64,000 nucleotides of DNA, from positions 491,001 through 555,000 of the forward strand of contig NZ_VCBX02000001.1 of NCBI RefSeq assembly GCF_005938745.2, given 5' to 3'. Below, in pieces: positions 25,709 to 34,838 of the stretch. Source of the DNA: Rhodococcus sp. KBS0724 (GTDB lineage Bacteria > Actinomycetota > Actinomycetes > Mycobacteriales > Mycobacteriaceae). The first letter of the stretch is position 1; each line of letters opens with the position of its first letter. Made by a program: the position numbers and the translations under genes. The notes under the pieces are model-generated. The model was given only the letters and a program-made list of their open reading frames with translations, was not told the origin of the DNA and ran no database searches.

Positions 25709-26635
25709 TCACTGGTTCATGAGTTCTTCCGCGAAACTGCGTAACGACGCGATCAGAGCCTGCGCCGACGGACTGGACGTCCTTGTCGCCGACGACGTGA
25801 GACCCACACTGTGGCCGATGGGGTCCAAGGTGATCGGGAGTGTGGTCAAGCGGGTGTCGTCGCGATGAATCAGACTCGGAAGAACTGCGATCATGTCGGT
25901 TTCCAGTAACAGCTGTCGCACAGTGAGGAATGACGTTGCCTCTACCCGGTTCTCGGGCAACGGGAGACCGTTCGTGGCGAAGAACTCCTCGAGTTCACGT
26001 CGGAGCACCGTCTCGACGCCGGGCAGGATCCAGGGGAACTCGCGAAGCTCGTCGAGGTGCACGTCATCGCGACTGGTCAGTGGATGATCCACTCGGGTAA
26101 CAAGTTCAACCGACTCGGCATAGAGATTGCGCCTGACGGCTCGGTCGTCTGTCGGTGCTGTGAGTCGGCCAACGATGAGGTCGATACGTCCGGCCTCCAG
26201 ATCGGTGAGTAACTGCTCCGGAGTGCCCTCTCGGACGATCACGGTCAGTAGCGGGTGCTGGACCTTCAGTCGCGCGATGGCCCCGGGCAGCAGAACGTTG
26301 GAGCCGGCGAGATGTGTTCCCACGATGACTGTTCCGCGATTGGCGTCGGCAAGCTCGACGACGTGCCGGCCCGCTTCGGTCAGCTGCGCGATCACTGCCC
26401 GGGCGTGGGTGGTGAAAGCCTCACCGAAAATTGTCGGGGTGATGCCGCGTGGGCCACGGTCGAAGAGCGAGACACCGAGAATGGACTCGATATCGTGCAG
26501 ACTACGCGTTGCGACCGGCTGCGTGATGTGAAGTGCAGCAGCGGCACCGACCACACTGCCCTGACGGCTCAATGCGTCGACGAGCAGGAGATGGCGGAGT
26601 TTGAGTCGCCCGTCGAGGAGCTTGGGCATGTCCAT
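25709..26635 (-). CDS. LysR-type transcriptional regulator
   Basis: A 308-residue LTTR. The N-terminal helix-turn-helix is LVDALSRQGSVVGAAAALHITQPVATRSL, then LGVSLFDRGPRGITPT and the linker helix. The effector-binding domain includes VIVGTHLAGSNVLLPGAI. It resembles the PcaQ/GbpR-like group in motif style. It may activate the adjacent aromatic pathway, but it is convergent to the transporter rather than divergent to the operon, so it could equally belong with the upstream esterase group. Start: ATG at 26635. Confidence 0.85.
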   Translation of the reverse strand: MDMPKLLDGRLKLRHLLLVDALSRQGSVVGAAAALHITQPVATRSLHDIESILGVSLFDRGPRGITPTIFGEAFTTHARAVIAQLTEAGRHVVELADANRGTVIVGTHLAGSNVLLPGAIARLKVQHPLLTVIVREGTPEQLLTDLEAGRIDLIVGRLTAPTDDRAVRRNLYAESVELVTRVDHPLTSRDDVHLDELREFPWILPGVETVLRRELEEFFATNGLPLPENRVEATSFLTVRQLLLETDMIAVLPSLIHRDDTRLTTLPITLDPIGHSVGLTSSATRTSSPSAQALIASLRSFAEELMNQ

Positions 26636-26685
26636 GGAGCAATCCTAGACGGGATTTCTCCTGGTGGGTAGGCGCCCGAAGTTGC

Positions 26686-27978
26686 TCAGGAGAAGGTGAT
26701 TCCGATCGGCTGGGCCGATGTGTACTTCTCCCACGTTTCGCTGCTGTCCGGACTTCCCGTGTGCGCAAACGTTGTCCAATGCCGGCGCACACGACGGCCA
26801 AGTGCGTCGATGCTCGGCCAGTCGCTGCTGCCCAGCATCGGCGAGCGATGCCATGACTGCTCGGTTCCCAGCACGAAGGGTAGTTCGATGCAGTGAGTGG
26901 CGCCGAAGACGTTGTCGGTCGGTGTCCAGTCGAAGCGATACGTGTACACCGACGCACCGGCTTCGGTGAACGCGTCGGCCAGCTCCATCGCCGGTTCGGC
27001 AAACATGTTCTGTGTCAGTGCTTTTTCGGCGACGCGTTCGGGATCGGGTGCTCCGGCAACGTCGCGCAGGAAAGCGGATCCCTCGTCGCGGGTGTATCCC
27101 ACGATGACGTCCGGCGCTGCGCCAAAAGTCCGGGCCACCGGTGCCAACTCGGCGATCGGTGCAAAAGGCGGTTGAACGACGTTGGGAGACCGTCGGCTGA
27201 ACTCGATTGCCGTGCCGCGGAATGCGTCGAGAATGTGGGGGAGCGGCGCGGTTCGCGGATCGCCGTCGAGCAGTCGGGCAAATGTCTTGCCGTTCTCGAT
27301 TGCCGCAGCTTGCGTGAAGTTGAGGTCCGTGCGCGGGGTGCTCTGCAGAATTGCTCGATGAAACAGAGTTCGAGAGTTGTTACTGCTCAACAGGTTAACG
27401 ATGGAATGAGCGCCGGCGGACTGGCCGAACACAGTGACGGAATCGCGGTTGCCGCCGAATGCCTCGATGTTCTCGCGTACCCACTCGAGCGCCGTGATCT
27501 GATCGTGGACCCCGAGGTTGCCTTCGGTGACGCCGTCGAGAAGGAGGTATCCGAGCACGCCGACGCGATAGTTGACCGACACCACGACGACGTCGCCTTC
27601 GGACGACAACGAACCGCCGTCGTACCAGGGTAGGGAGCCGCCGCCACTGGAGTATCCACCGCCGTGCAGCCACACCATGACGGGTCGGCTTCCGGTCAAC
27701 GAGGGGGTGGTGATGGTGACGGTGAAGCTGTCTTCGCTCTGCTCCGGATCGGGGTGCGGTGGTCCCATGATCCGTTCGAGACGTGAAGGTGGTTGGGGGA
27801 ACACCGTTCCGGGAGCTGTGGCGTCGAACACGTCGGAGAACGGTTCCACTGGCCGCGGTTTCTCGAATCGCGAGGCGCTGGCATAGGGAATCGCACCGAA
27901 GTAGTACGACCCGTCACGCTTTCGGCCGCGGACCTTCCCCGAAGTTGTGGATGCGATCACCGTCTCAGACTCGGGCAA
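26686..27978 (-). CDS. Type B carboxylesterase
   Basis: A 430-residue alpha/beta-hydrolase of the carboxylesterase/para-nitrobenzyl esterase family. The oxyanion hole is VWLHGGGYSSGGG, the nucleophile motif is VFGQSAGAHS, and the region ITALEWVRENIEAFGGNRDSVTVFG is typical. A histidine near FGATHCIELPFV is the probable triad member. Length is a little shorter than the usual 490-510. TTG at 27978 is chosen because GGAGAAGGG lies just upstream; an in-frame start at 28050 has no such site. The ester substrate is unknown. Confidence 0.83.
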   Translation of the reverse strand: MPESETVIASTTSGKVRGRKRDGSYYFGAIPYASASRFEKPRPVEPFSDVFDATAPGTVFPQPPSRLERIMGPPHPDPEQSEDSFTVTITTPSLTGSRPVMVWLHGGGYSSGGGSLPWYDGGSLSSEGDVVVVSVNYRVGVLGYLLLDGVTEGNLGVHDQITALEWVRENIEAFGGNRDSVTVFGQSAGAHSIVNLLSSNNSRTLFHRAILQSTPRTDLNFTQAAAIENGKTFARLLDGDPRTAPLPHILDAFRGTAIEFSRRSPNVVQPPFAPIAELAPVARTFGAAPDVIVGYTRDEGSAFLRDVAGAPDPERVAEKALTQNMFAEPAMELADAFTEAGASVYTYRFDWTPTDNVFGATHCIELPFVLGTEQSWHRSPMLGSSDWPSIDALGRRVRRHWTTFAHTGSPDSSETWEKYTSAQPIGITFS

Positions 27979-28078
27979 TGGGTTCCCTTCTCCGTGGGCC
28001 TGTCGGTTCGAGAGTGCATTGTCGAGCATGCCAGCTGAATGCCGCGGCACAAATGCCTTTGTGGTCGTGCGGTATGCA

Positions 28079-28639
28079 TTACGGCGAGAGGGCCTGTACC
28101 AGTCGATCTTCGAGTCGCATCGTCACCCGGCTGTACGCGGCGTCGTCATCCAGTGCTCGGGACATCACGATCGCGCCTTGGATCCCGGCCACTGCTTCTT
28201 CGGCAAGTCCGGTGGAATCATCGGTGCCGGCAAGCGCGGTTGTCAGTCCGGCGATCCATTCGTCGAAGTAGGTTCGCACCCTGGCGCCGAAGCGGTTTCG
28301 TTCTTCGCCGAGTGCAAATGCGCCGAACAGGCAAATGCGTTCCCCTGACCGAAAATAGTCGGCCACAGTAGCGAACATGCTCGCGATGCGCTGCGCCGGT
28401 GGAACCGACTCTGCTCGAAGCGGTTCGAAGACCTCGGTGCGAAACCATCGGTCGACCTCGTCGAGTACTGCCTCTGCCATCTCTTCCTTCCCGCGCGGAA
28501 AGAAGTTGTAGAGGCTGCCTTTGCCCAAACCGGTGTGTTCGGCGATGATCGCCAGACTGGCTCCGTCGAACCCGTACGTTCGGAACACGCCCGCGAGGGC
28601 GGGGATCGTGTCGGAGCGTTCAGCTACCTGTCTCGCCAT
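28079..28639 (-). CDS. TetR-family regulator
   Basis: A 186-residue TetR repressor. The HTH is FDGASLAIIAEHTGLGKGSLYNFFPRGK (residues 24-51) and the ligand domain follows (FATVADYFRSGERICLFGAF). It is of the type similar to YxaF/LmrA-like regulators with a C-terminal TetR_C domain. It sits second in a minus-strand run of NTF2-like protein, TetR, esterase and LysR, and a strong double palindrome before the run is its likely operator. Confidence 0.87.
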   Translation of the reverse strand: MARQVAERSDTIPALAGVFRTYGFDGASLAIIAEHTGLGKGSLYNFFPRGKEEMAEAVLDEVDRWFRTEVFEPLRAESVPPAQRIASMFATVADYFRSGERICLFGAFALGEERNRFGARVRTYFDEWIAGLTTALAGTDDSTGLAEEAVAGIQGAIVMSRALDDDAAYSRVTMRLEDRLVQALSP

Positions 28640-28654
28640 GTGATCATCCTTTCA

Positions 28655-29125
28655 TCACAGGCCCAGCTCCCTCAGGCCCGGATGATCGTGCGGGCGTGGT
28701 CCGGTCGAGTCCCAGAAGAACTTTCGCTCCGATTCCGCGATGGGGACGTCGTTGATGCTGGCGTGACGATGGTGCATGAGGCCGTCGGCGTCGAACTCCC
28801 AGTTCTCGTTGCCGTAGGAGCGGAACCACTGCCCGCCCCGGTCGTGCCACTCGTACGCAAATCGAACCGCGATGCGGTTGTCGCCGTGAGCCCACAGTTC
28901 TTTGATCAGGCGGTAGTCCAGTTCACGGTTCCATTTCTCGGTCAGAAGTTCGACGATCTCGGATCGGCCGGTGACGAACGTCGACCGATTGCGCCACCAG
29001 CTCTCCGGTGTGTACGCCAGTGAAACCTTGTGGGGGTCGCGTGAGTTCCATCCGTCCTCGGCAAGGCGAACCTTCCAGGTTGCGGTTTCGTAGGTGAAGG
29101 GCGGAATGGGTGCTCGCACAGTCAT
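28655..29125 (-). CDS. NTF2-like protein (DUF1348 family)
   Basis: A 156-residue SnoaL/NTF2-fold protein. Family stretches are [31 protein letters not shown], and the C-terminal [20 protein letters not shown]. Members are small cone-shaped enzymes or binding proteins; DUF1348 proteins have no settled reaction. First gene of the TetR-regulated run, 15 bp before tetR. Confidence 0.85.
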   Translation of the reverse strand: MTVRAPIPPFTYETATWKVRLAEDGWNSRDPHKVSLAYTPESWWRNRSTFVTGRSEIVELLTEKWNRELDYRLIKELWAHGDNRIAVRFAYEWHDRGGQWFRSYGNENWEFDADGLMHHRHASINDVPIAESERKFFWDSTGPRPHDHPGLRELGL

Positions 29126-29148
29126 GATGCGACCTCTCGATTCGGATG

Positions 29149-29183
29149 TGTACCTATCGGTACAAACTGTACTGATAGGTACA
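29149..29183. promoter_or_regulatory. Double palindromic TetR operator
   Basis: Two overlapping symmetries. TGTACC-TATC-GGTACA (29149-29164) and a second TGTAC...GTACA copy (29168-29183) form an outer 10-bp inverted repeat (TGTACCTATC/GATAGGTACA). It lies 24 bp before the NTF2-like gene, the first gene of the TetR run. Confidence 0.7.
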
Positions 29184-29201
29184 ATCGAAGTCCAGAAACA
29201 A

Positions 29202-29237
29202 TTTCGGCCGCCCCCACCGGAGTGGGAGCGGCCGAAA
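29202..29237 (-). terminator. Terminator of crp
   Basis: TTTCGGCCGC pairs with GCGGCCGAAA, with an inner CCCAC/GTGGG stem; it lies 18 bases past the crp stop on the minus strand. Confidence 0.78.
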
Positions 29238-29254
29238 GAGCCGAAAAGGAAGAA

Positions 29255-29929
29255 CTAGCGTGCGCGACGAGCCAGACGCTCGGAATCCGAGATCAGGACG
29301 CTCTTGCCTTCGAGGCGCAGCCATCCGCGATGAGCGAAATCGGCGAGCGCCTTGTTGACGGTCTCACGAGAAGCGCCGACCAGCTGGGCGATCTCTTCCT
29401 GCGTGAGGTCGTGAGTGACGCGCAGTGCGCCACCTTCCTGAGTGCCGAAGCGCTGCGCGAGTTGCAGCAGTGCCTTGGCGACACGGCCGGGGACGTCCGT
29501 GAAGATCAGGTCCGCGAGTGTGTTGTTGGTACGACGCAGGCGACGTGCGAGAACGCGGAGCAGCTGCTCGGCGATTTCGGGGCGCTGCTGGATCCAAGCC
29601 TTGAGAGCGTCGCGGTCCATGCTCACGGCACGAACCTCGGTGACGGTGGTGGCCGTCGAGGTGCGGGGACCGGGGTCGAAGATGGACAGTTCGCCGAACA
29701 TGTCGGACGGACCCATGATCGTCAGCAGGTTCTCGCGACCGTCAGGTGAGCGTCGACCGATCTTCACCTTGCCGGACACGATGATGTACAGGCGGTCACC
29801 GGGTTCACCCTCGTTGAAGATGACATGTCCACGGGGGAAGTCGACGGGCTGCAGCTGCTTGGTCAGCGCCGCTACCGCTGAGGGCTCGACTCCTTGGAAG
29901 ATGCCGGCTCTTGCCAGGACGTCGTCCAC
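29255..29929 (-). CDS. crp: cAMP receptor protein (CRP/GlxR)
   Basis: A 224-residue global regulator. The cyclic-nucleotide-binding domain contains the phosphate-binding cassette [17 protein letters not shown], then the long dimer helix, and a winged HTH with [28 protein letters not shown]. It is close to M. tuberculosis Rv3676 and Corynebacterium GlxR along its whole length. GTG at 29929 is chosen because it has AAGGAG upstream and gives the family length; the frame runs further upstream to 29968. Likely targets in this window include acs. Confidence 0.95.
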   Translation of the reverse strand: MDDVLARAGIFQGVEPSAVAALTKQLQPVDFPRGHVIFNEGEPGDRLYIIVSGKVKIGRRSPDGRENLLTIMGPSDMFGELSIFDPGPRTSTATTVTEVRAVSMDRDALKAWIQQRPEIAEQLLRVLARRLRRTNNTLADLIFTDVPGRVAKALLQLAQRFGTQEGGALRVTHDLTQEEIAQLVGASRETVNKALADFAHRGWLRLEGKSVLISDSERLARRAR

Positions 29930-30208
29930 GTGCGCTCCTTGTTGGGATTTGTTCGTTTGTGGTGTCATTTTTTGCGCTATCTAACTTTGTACCCGGTTGT
30001 GCTTGGTTTGTACGCACGAACCGCCCACACGCAGGCGTTCGCTCGTGCGAGCGAGACGCTGCGTCCGACACAATCCGTGTTGAATACAACAGGTACGGCA
30101 TCGAAGTCTACGTCCCACGCGCTCGGCACGAGTGATTGATGCCACGAAAGCGTCGAAATTATCCTGATGGCGAATAAAAGTGACTACCTTGTATGACTCG
30201 TCGATCGC
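29930..30208. other. crp upstream intergenic region
   Basis: About 280 bases with no supported gene. It holds the crp promoter. Two inverted repeats are visible: TCGCTCG-TG-CGAGCGA (30039-30054) and TGTTG-AATA-CAACA (30078-30091). No perfect CRP box was found, so autoregulation is not shown. Confidence 0.5.
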
Positions 30209-30457
30209 CTAGCGGGTAGGCAGTTCGCCGCCGCCCGATTGCCGCGGAGCGCTGGCTGATCGACCCTTCCGGCGCAGGTGGAAGCGGGCAAACGCGTGCG
30301 GGAACCCATCGGTGGCCAGCGACGCGACGTCGTCGGGACCGGCCTGATCGAGGAACTCCGCCACTTCGTTCTCCCGAACGGAGAGTCGACGCAATCTCCG
30401 TTCGACCCGCTCCATGGCCAGCGCAAAAAGCATCAACAGCACTGGGAAGAGAATCAC
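30209..30457 (-). CDS. Small membrane protein (Rv3675-like)
   Basis: An 82-residue protein with one N-terminal membrane helix (ILFPVLLMLFALAMERVE) and a charged cytoplasmic part (RRLRRLSVRENEVAEFLDQAGPDDV). It occupies the position of Rv3675 between crp and nth. GTG at 30457 is preferred because AAGGA is 6 nt upstream; ATG at 30472 is an alternative with no ribosome site. The function is unknown. Confidence 0.6.
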   Translation of the reverse strand: MILFPVLLMLFALAMERVERRLRRLSVRENEVAEFLDQAGPDDVASLATDGFPHAFARFHLRRKGRSASAPRQSGGGELPTR

Positions 30458-30552
30458 GGCGAGTCCTTGCATAGAGGAAAGTAAACACGGCCAATATCTC
30501 GGAATCGACACGACCAAATGTCATGTCGGGGCGTATCCGTACAGTTGTTTGA

Positions 30553-31329
30553 GTGCAGACCACCCCGACCGAGCGCTCAGCGACCCGCCGGTCTGGCGGC
30601 TCTCGCGGCGAGGAAACCCCGTTGGCGCTCGTCCGTCGCGCGCGCCGGATGAACCGGAAACTAGCCGTCGCCTTCCCCCACGTGTACTGCGAACTCGACT
30701 TCACGACGCCCCTCGAGTTGACGGTGGCGACCATCCTGTCGGCACAGTGCACTGACGTCCGCGTCAACATGGTCACCCCAGCTCTTTTTGCCCGTTATCC
30801 CGACGCCAAGGCCTACGCAGAAGCCGACCGGACCGAACTCGAGGAGTACATCCGGTCAACCGGCTTCTACCGGAACAAGGCCAACTCGTTGATCGGATTG
30901 GGTCAGGCACTGCTCGAGCGTTATGACGGCGAAGTGCCCAACAAACTTGCCGACCTCGTGACGTTGCCGGGAGTCGGTCGCAAGACAGCCAATGTGGTTC
31001 TGGGAAATGCGTTCGACGTCCCGGGAATCACCGTCGACACCCACTTCGGACGACTGGTTCGTCGGTGGAAGTGGACGGACGAAGAAGATGCCGTCAAGGT
31101 CGAACATGCCGTCGGGGCATTGATCGAACGTAAGGAATGGACCCTGCTGTCACATCGTGTGATTTTCCACGGACGACGCGTCTGTCATGCGCGTAAGCCG
31201 GCGTGCGGAGTGTGCGTGCTGGCCAAGGACTGCCCGTCGTACGGCCTTGGCCCCACCGACAAAGCGGAGGCTGCCGCGCTGGTGAAGGGTCCGGAGACGG
31301 AGCATCTGCTCGCTCTGGCCGGGTTGTGA
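30553..31329 (+). CDS. nth: Endonuclease III (DNA glycosylase/AP lyase)
   Basis: A 258-residue base-excision repair enzyme that removes oxidised pyrimidines. The helix-hairpin-helix is [17 protein letters not shown] with the catalytic lysine in GRKTA. The catalytic aspartate is in [10 protein letters not shown]. The C-terminal [4Fe-4S] loop has Cys-X6-Cys-X2-Cys-X5-Cys ([17 protein letters not shown]). The N-terminal 30 residues are an extra basic stretch typical of actinobacteria; the start codon (GTG at 30553) lacks a clear ribosome site, so a later start such as 30649 is possible. Confidence 0.93.
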   Translation: MQTTPTERSATRRSGGSRGEETPLALVRRARRMNRKLAVAFPHVYCELDFTTPLELTVATILSAQCTDVRVNMVTPALFARYPDAKAYAEADRTELEEYIRSTGFYRNKANSLIGLGQALLERYDGEVPNKLADLVTLPGVGRKTANVVLGNAFDVPGITVDTHFGRLVRRWKWTDEEDAVKVEHAVGALIERKEWTLLSHRVIFHGRRVCHARKPACGVCVLAKDCPSYGLGPTDKAEAAALVKGPETEHLLALAGL

Positions 31330-31334
31330 CCCAC

Positions 31335-31988
31335 ATGTCCAATGCTGCTCGGTGGTCCCTTGTCGTGCTTGCGGTTGTTGTTGCGCTCGCTGTTGCGATC
31401 TGGCCGCGCGGGGGAGAGGACACCCCGGTTTCGACTGGCGGTTCCTCGACGTCCGCTTACCAGCCGCCGACGTTCACGCCGTCGTCCGAATCGCTCGATC
31501 AGCTTCGCGGGCAAGCCGGACTGGCAGCGTGCCCGACGCCTACCGCCGAAGCTCCGGCCGGCGCCGCGCTCACCGGAATCACTCTCGACTGTGTTTCCGA
31601 CGGAAGCTCTGTCGATCTTGCTGCCGCGCTGGGAGGTAAGCCCGCGTTGCTGAACCTGTGGGCCTACTGGTGCGCGCCATGCGCCGAAGAACTGCCGCAT
31701 TTGCAGGAATTTGCGGATCGCGCGGGGGACAGTGTGACTGTGCTGACCGTGCATTCCGATCCGAACCAGGAAAATGCTTTGACCCGACTGATCGACTATT
31801 CCGTTCGCTTACCCGGCGTTCAGGACGGCTCGAGCAAGGTGCAGATAGCCGTCGGCGCGCCACCCGTGCTGCCGGTCTCGGTGCTCATTCGTCCCGACGG
31901 AACCGTCGCGAAAGTGTTGCCTCAACCGTTCCGCAGTGCGGATGAGATAGCTGCCGCCACGGCGCAGTATTTGGGAGTTGTCGTATGA
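31335..31988 (+). CDS. Membrane-anchored thioredoxin-like protein
   Basis: A 217-residue TlpA/ResA-like protein. An N-terminal signal anchor (ARWSLVVLAVVVALAVAIW) is followed by a Ser/Thr/Pro linker and a thioredoxin fold with NLWAYWCAPCAEELPHLQEF (CxxC = CAPC). It would act outside the membrane as a thiol oxidoreductase. A GTG at 31326 overlaps the nth stop (GTGA) and is an alternative start. The gene corresponds to Rv3673c, and its end overlaps the Nudix ATG by 4 nt. Confidence 0.85.
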   Translation: MSNAARWSLVVLAVVVALAVAIWPRGGEDTPVSTGGSSTSAYQPPTFTPSSESLDQLRGQAGLAACPTPTAEAPAGAALTGITLDCVSDGSSVDLAAALGGKPALLNLWAYWCAPCAEELPHLQEFADRAGDSVTVLTVHSDPNQENALTRLIDYSVRLPGVQDGSSKVQIAVGAPPVLPVSVLIRPDGTVAKVLPQPFRSADEIAAATAQYLGVVV

Positions 31989-32704
31989 GCTCATCGGTTC
32001 CCGAATGGTTACGTGCCGTATCCAGCACCCAGCCCACTGATCCACATCGGCTCAACCCGGTGCTCGACCGTCGTCCGCCACGCGGGACGGCAACCCGGCC
32101 CGCTGCGGTACTCGTTCTCTTCGGAGGATCCCGGGAAGCCGATCCTCTGTGCCTCGGTGGGATGCCGGACGACGCCGACGTACTGCTGACACAGCGGGCG
32201 TCGACCATGCGTCAGCACAGTGGGCAGGTCGCCTTTCCCGGCGGCGCCGCCGACGAAGGCGACGACGGTCCGATCGGCACAGCGCTGCGCGAGGCGCAGG
32301 AAGAAACAGGTCTCGACCCGAGCGGGGTACTCCCGCTGGCGACGCTGCCCGAGATATTCATTCCACCGTCCGGATTCGACGTGACTCCGGTGATCGCCTA
32401 TTGGGAAAATCCGGTGACCGTGGGCATCCAGGATTCCGGCGAGGTCGGCCGCGTCGCACGGGTTCCGCTGCGCACTCTGCTCGACCCGGACAACCGCTTC
32501 CAGGTACGTCACCAGGCCGGGTACCAAGGCCCGGCGTTCACGGCCGACGGCATGCTCGTATGGGGTTTCACTGCCGGAATACTCGCGGGGCTCTTCGAGG
32601 TGTCCGGCTGGGAAATCCCCTGGGATCATCACGACGTGCGTGACCTGGACACAGCGCTCGCAGAACTGGGCGAAGACATCGAAGATTCGGCGGTTCCCCG
32701 ATGA
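31985..32704 (+). CDS. Nudix hydrolase (CoA pyrophosphatase-like)
   Basis: A 239-residue Nudix protein. The Nudix box is GGAADEGDDGPIGTALREAQEETGL, preceded by the CoA-type element QHSGQVAFPGG, which points to coenzyme A diphosphatase (NudL/Rv3672c-like). It overlaps both neighbours by ATGA, making thioredoxin-like, Nudix and marP one coupled unit. Confidence 0.88.
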   Translation: MSSSVPEWLRAVSSTQPTDPHRLNPVLDRRPPRGTATRPAAVLVLFGGSREADPLCLGGMPDDADVLLTQRASTMRQHSGQVAFPGGAADEGDDGPIGTALREAQEETGLDPSGVLPLATLPEIFIPPSGFDVTPVIAYWENPVTVGIQDSGEVGRVARVPLRTLLDPDNRFQVRHQAGYQGPAFTADGMLVWGFTAGILAGLFEVSGWEIPWDHHDVRDLDTALAELGEDIEDSAVPR

Positions 32705-33891
32705 CAGGTTCGCGGTGGGTCGATCTTGCGATCGTGGTGGTGGCGCTCATCGCCGCGACATCGGGATGGCGTCAGGGCGCGGTGGCGTCGGCGTTGGCCT
32801 TTGTCGGTGTGATTCTGGGTGCTGTTGCCGGAATTCTCCTGGCACCGCATGTCCTGGTGCACGTAACCGAGGGCAAGTTGCGCATCCTCGCCGGTATTTC
32901 ACTGATCGTCGTTTTGGTGATCATCGGCGAAGTTGCCGGCATGGTTCTGGGCCGAGCCGCGCGTAGCGGTATGCATTCCCCGGCCGCGAGATCGGTGGAC
33001 AGTGTGATCGGCGCAGGGCTTCAAGCCGTTGCCGTGGTGGTTGCCGCGTGGCTGCTGGCCATTCCGCTGACGTCGTCGTCTCAGCCCAACGTCGCAGCAG
33101 CAGTCCGCGGCTCGAACGTGCTGGCCGGTGTCGACGACCTCGCGCCGCAATGGTTGAGGCAGATTCCGGCGGAATTCTCGGCGCTGCTCGACACATCGGG
33201 ATTGCCCGATGTCATCGGTCCGTTCGGCCGCACACCCATCACTGAAGTGGAAGCACCCGACGCGAGTGTCCTGGCGAGCCCGCTGGCCGCTCAGTTGCGT
33301 CCGAGTGTCCTGCGCATCAACGGCGTCGCGCCGAGCTGCCAGCGTGCACTCGAAGGTTCCGGGTTCATCGTCGCTCCTGAGCGTGTCATGACCAACGCGC
33401 ACGTCGTGGCGGGTACCGAGAGCATCACCGTCGACACGATGCAGGGCGCACTCCCCGCTCAGGTTGTGCTCTTCGACTCCTCCGTCGACATCGCGATCCT
33501 CGCGGTGCCTGGACTCGAGGCGCCGGTTCTGCCGTTCGCAGCACAACCCGCTCAAACCGGGGACAACGCACTGGTGCTCGGATATCCGGGTGGTGGTCCG
33601 TACACGGCCAGCGCGGCTCGTGTCCGCGAAATCCTGAACCTCAACGGCCCGGACATCTACAAGGCCGGCACCACACAACGTGAGGTGTACACGGTTCGTG
33701 GATCGATTCGACAGGGGAATTCCGGTGGGCCCATGGTCAACGATCAGGGCGAGGTGCTCGGCGTCGTGTTCGGCGCTGCCATCGACGACAGCGACACCGG
33801 GTTCGTACTCACTGCCAATGAGGTCTCGCGCCAACTCGCCATGGCGGAAAGCGCGTCGACGCCCGTCTCCACCGGCGTCTGCATCCTCTGA
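32701..33891 (+). CDS. marP: Membrane serine protease MarP
   Basis: A 396-residue protein: four N-terminal membrane helices of CvpA type (residues 5-130), then a chymotrypsin-like protease. The triad is His in MTNAHVVAG, Asp in SSVDIAILAV and Ser in RQGNSGGPMV. A cysteine pair near the substrate site (PSCQRAL and C-terminal VCIL) fits the redox-sensitive disulfide of Rv3671c. MarP keeps mycobacteria at neutral internal pH in acid by processing the peptidoglycan hydrolase RipA. Coupled to the Nudix gene by ATGA. Confidence 0.9.
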   Translation: MTGSRWVDLAIVVVALIAATSGWRQGAVASALAFVGVILGAVAGILLAPHVLVHVTEGKLRILAGISLIVVLVIIGEVAGMVLGRAARSGMHSPAARSVDSVIGAGLQAVAVVVAAWLLAIPLTSSSQPNVAAAVRGSNVLAGVDDLAPQWLRQIPAEFSALLDTSGLPDVIGPFGRTPITEVEAPDASVLASPLAAQLRPSVLRINGVAPSCQRALEGSGFIVAPERVMTNAHVVAGTESITVDTMQGALPAQVVLFDSSVDIAILAVPGLEAPVLPFAAQPAQTGDNALVLGYPGGGPYTASAARVREILNLNGPDIYKAGTTQREVYTVRGSIRQGNSGGPMVNDQGEVLGVVFGAAIDDSDTGFVLTANEVSRQLAMAESASTPVSTGVCIL

Positions 33892-33895
33892 GTAG

Positions 33896-34828
33896 CTAGT
33901 CGGCTGCCAGGAAGTCCCGGAGCGCGTCGTTGACGCGCTGTGGGGCTTCCCAGTGGGCGTAATGACCGACTCCGGGGACGGGGTGCAACTGTTCGCCAGG
34001 CGCCCAACGCCGACCGCGTCGGATTGTCCGAGTGAGAATGTACGGGTCGAGTTCGCCGTGTATCTGCAGGATCGGAATGTGCAGAGTCTGATCCATCAGA
34101 CGCATGAACCGGCGTCCCTCGGTGCGGAGCTGACTTCGGAACGCCCACCGCTGGTACTCCAACGTCGAGTGCGCGACCCCCGGGATGCGAATCGCCGAGC
34201 GCAATTTCGATACAACGTCGTCGAACTCGGTCTGCTCGGGCCAGCCAGGACCCGAGCGCGAACGCACCAGACGCTCAACTTCGGCTCCGTTGTCGGCTGT
34301 CAGACGCCGTTCCGGGCGGAACGGAAGCTGATTCGCGAGGAACGACGGGAAGAGGGCCTTGCGCTGATAGCGGTCGCGGAGGACTGATTGTTTGAGCGCG
34401 TGCGGATGCGGCGACGACACCAGAGCGATCGACCGAACCAGACGTGGATGCAGGATCGCTGTTGCCCAGCACACCAGGCCGCCGTCGGCATGACCGATCA
34501 GCGTGGCCTTGCCGTATCCCATCGCCCGGATCAGCCCGGCCACATCGCCGGCCAACGTCCAACCGTCGTATCCGCGTGGCGGTTTGTCGGAGTCGCCGTA
34601 GCCACGCAGATCGATGGCAACTACTCGGAAGCCCTGGGTGGACAGTGCCGTCAGCTGATGACGCCACGACCACCAGAAGTCGGCAAAACCGTGCAGGAGA
34701 ACAACCAACGGAGCATCCGGCTCAGCGTCGCCGACCTCGACGACGTGAAACCGGATGCCGTTGGCGTGAATGTCCCGGTGAATCCAGGGGCCGTCGAATC
34801 TGACGGTGGATGGATCTGGGGCTGACAC
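33896..34828 (-). CDS. ephE: Epoxide hydrolase-like alpha/beta hydrolase (EphE)
   Basis: A 310-residue alpha/beta hydrolase. The oxyanion region is VLLHGFADFWWSWRHQL. The nucleophile elbow is LIGHADGGLVCW, where Asp replaces the usual Ser, as in epoxide hydrolases and dehalogenases. A late acid and histidine occur in LDPYILT and GVGHYAHWE. Synteny equates it with Rv3670 (ephE). GTG start. It is convergent with marP with only 4 bases between the stops. Confidence 0.83.
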   Translation of the reverse strand: MSAPDPSTVRFDGPWIHRDIHANGIRFHVVEVGDAEPDAPLVVLLHGFADFWWSWRHQLTALSTQGFRVVAIDLRGYGDSDKPPRGYDGWTLAGDVAGLIRAMGYGKATLIGHADGGLVCWATAILHPRLVRSIALVSSPHPHALKQSVLRDRYQRKALFPSFLANQLPFRPERRLTADNGAEVERLVRSRSGPGWPEQTEFDDVVSKLRSAIRIPGVAHSTLEYQRWAFRSQLRTEGRRFMRLMDQTLHIPILQIHGELDPYILTRTIRRGRRWAPGEQLHPVPGVGHYAHWEAPQRVNDALRDFLAAD

Positions 34829-34838
34829 AGCTGCTTCG

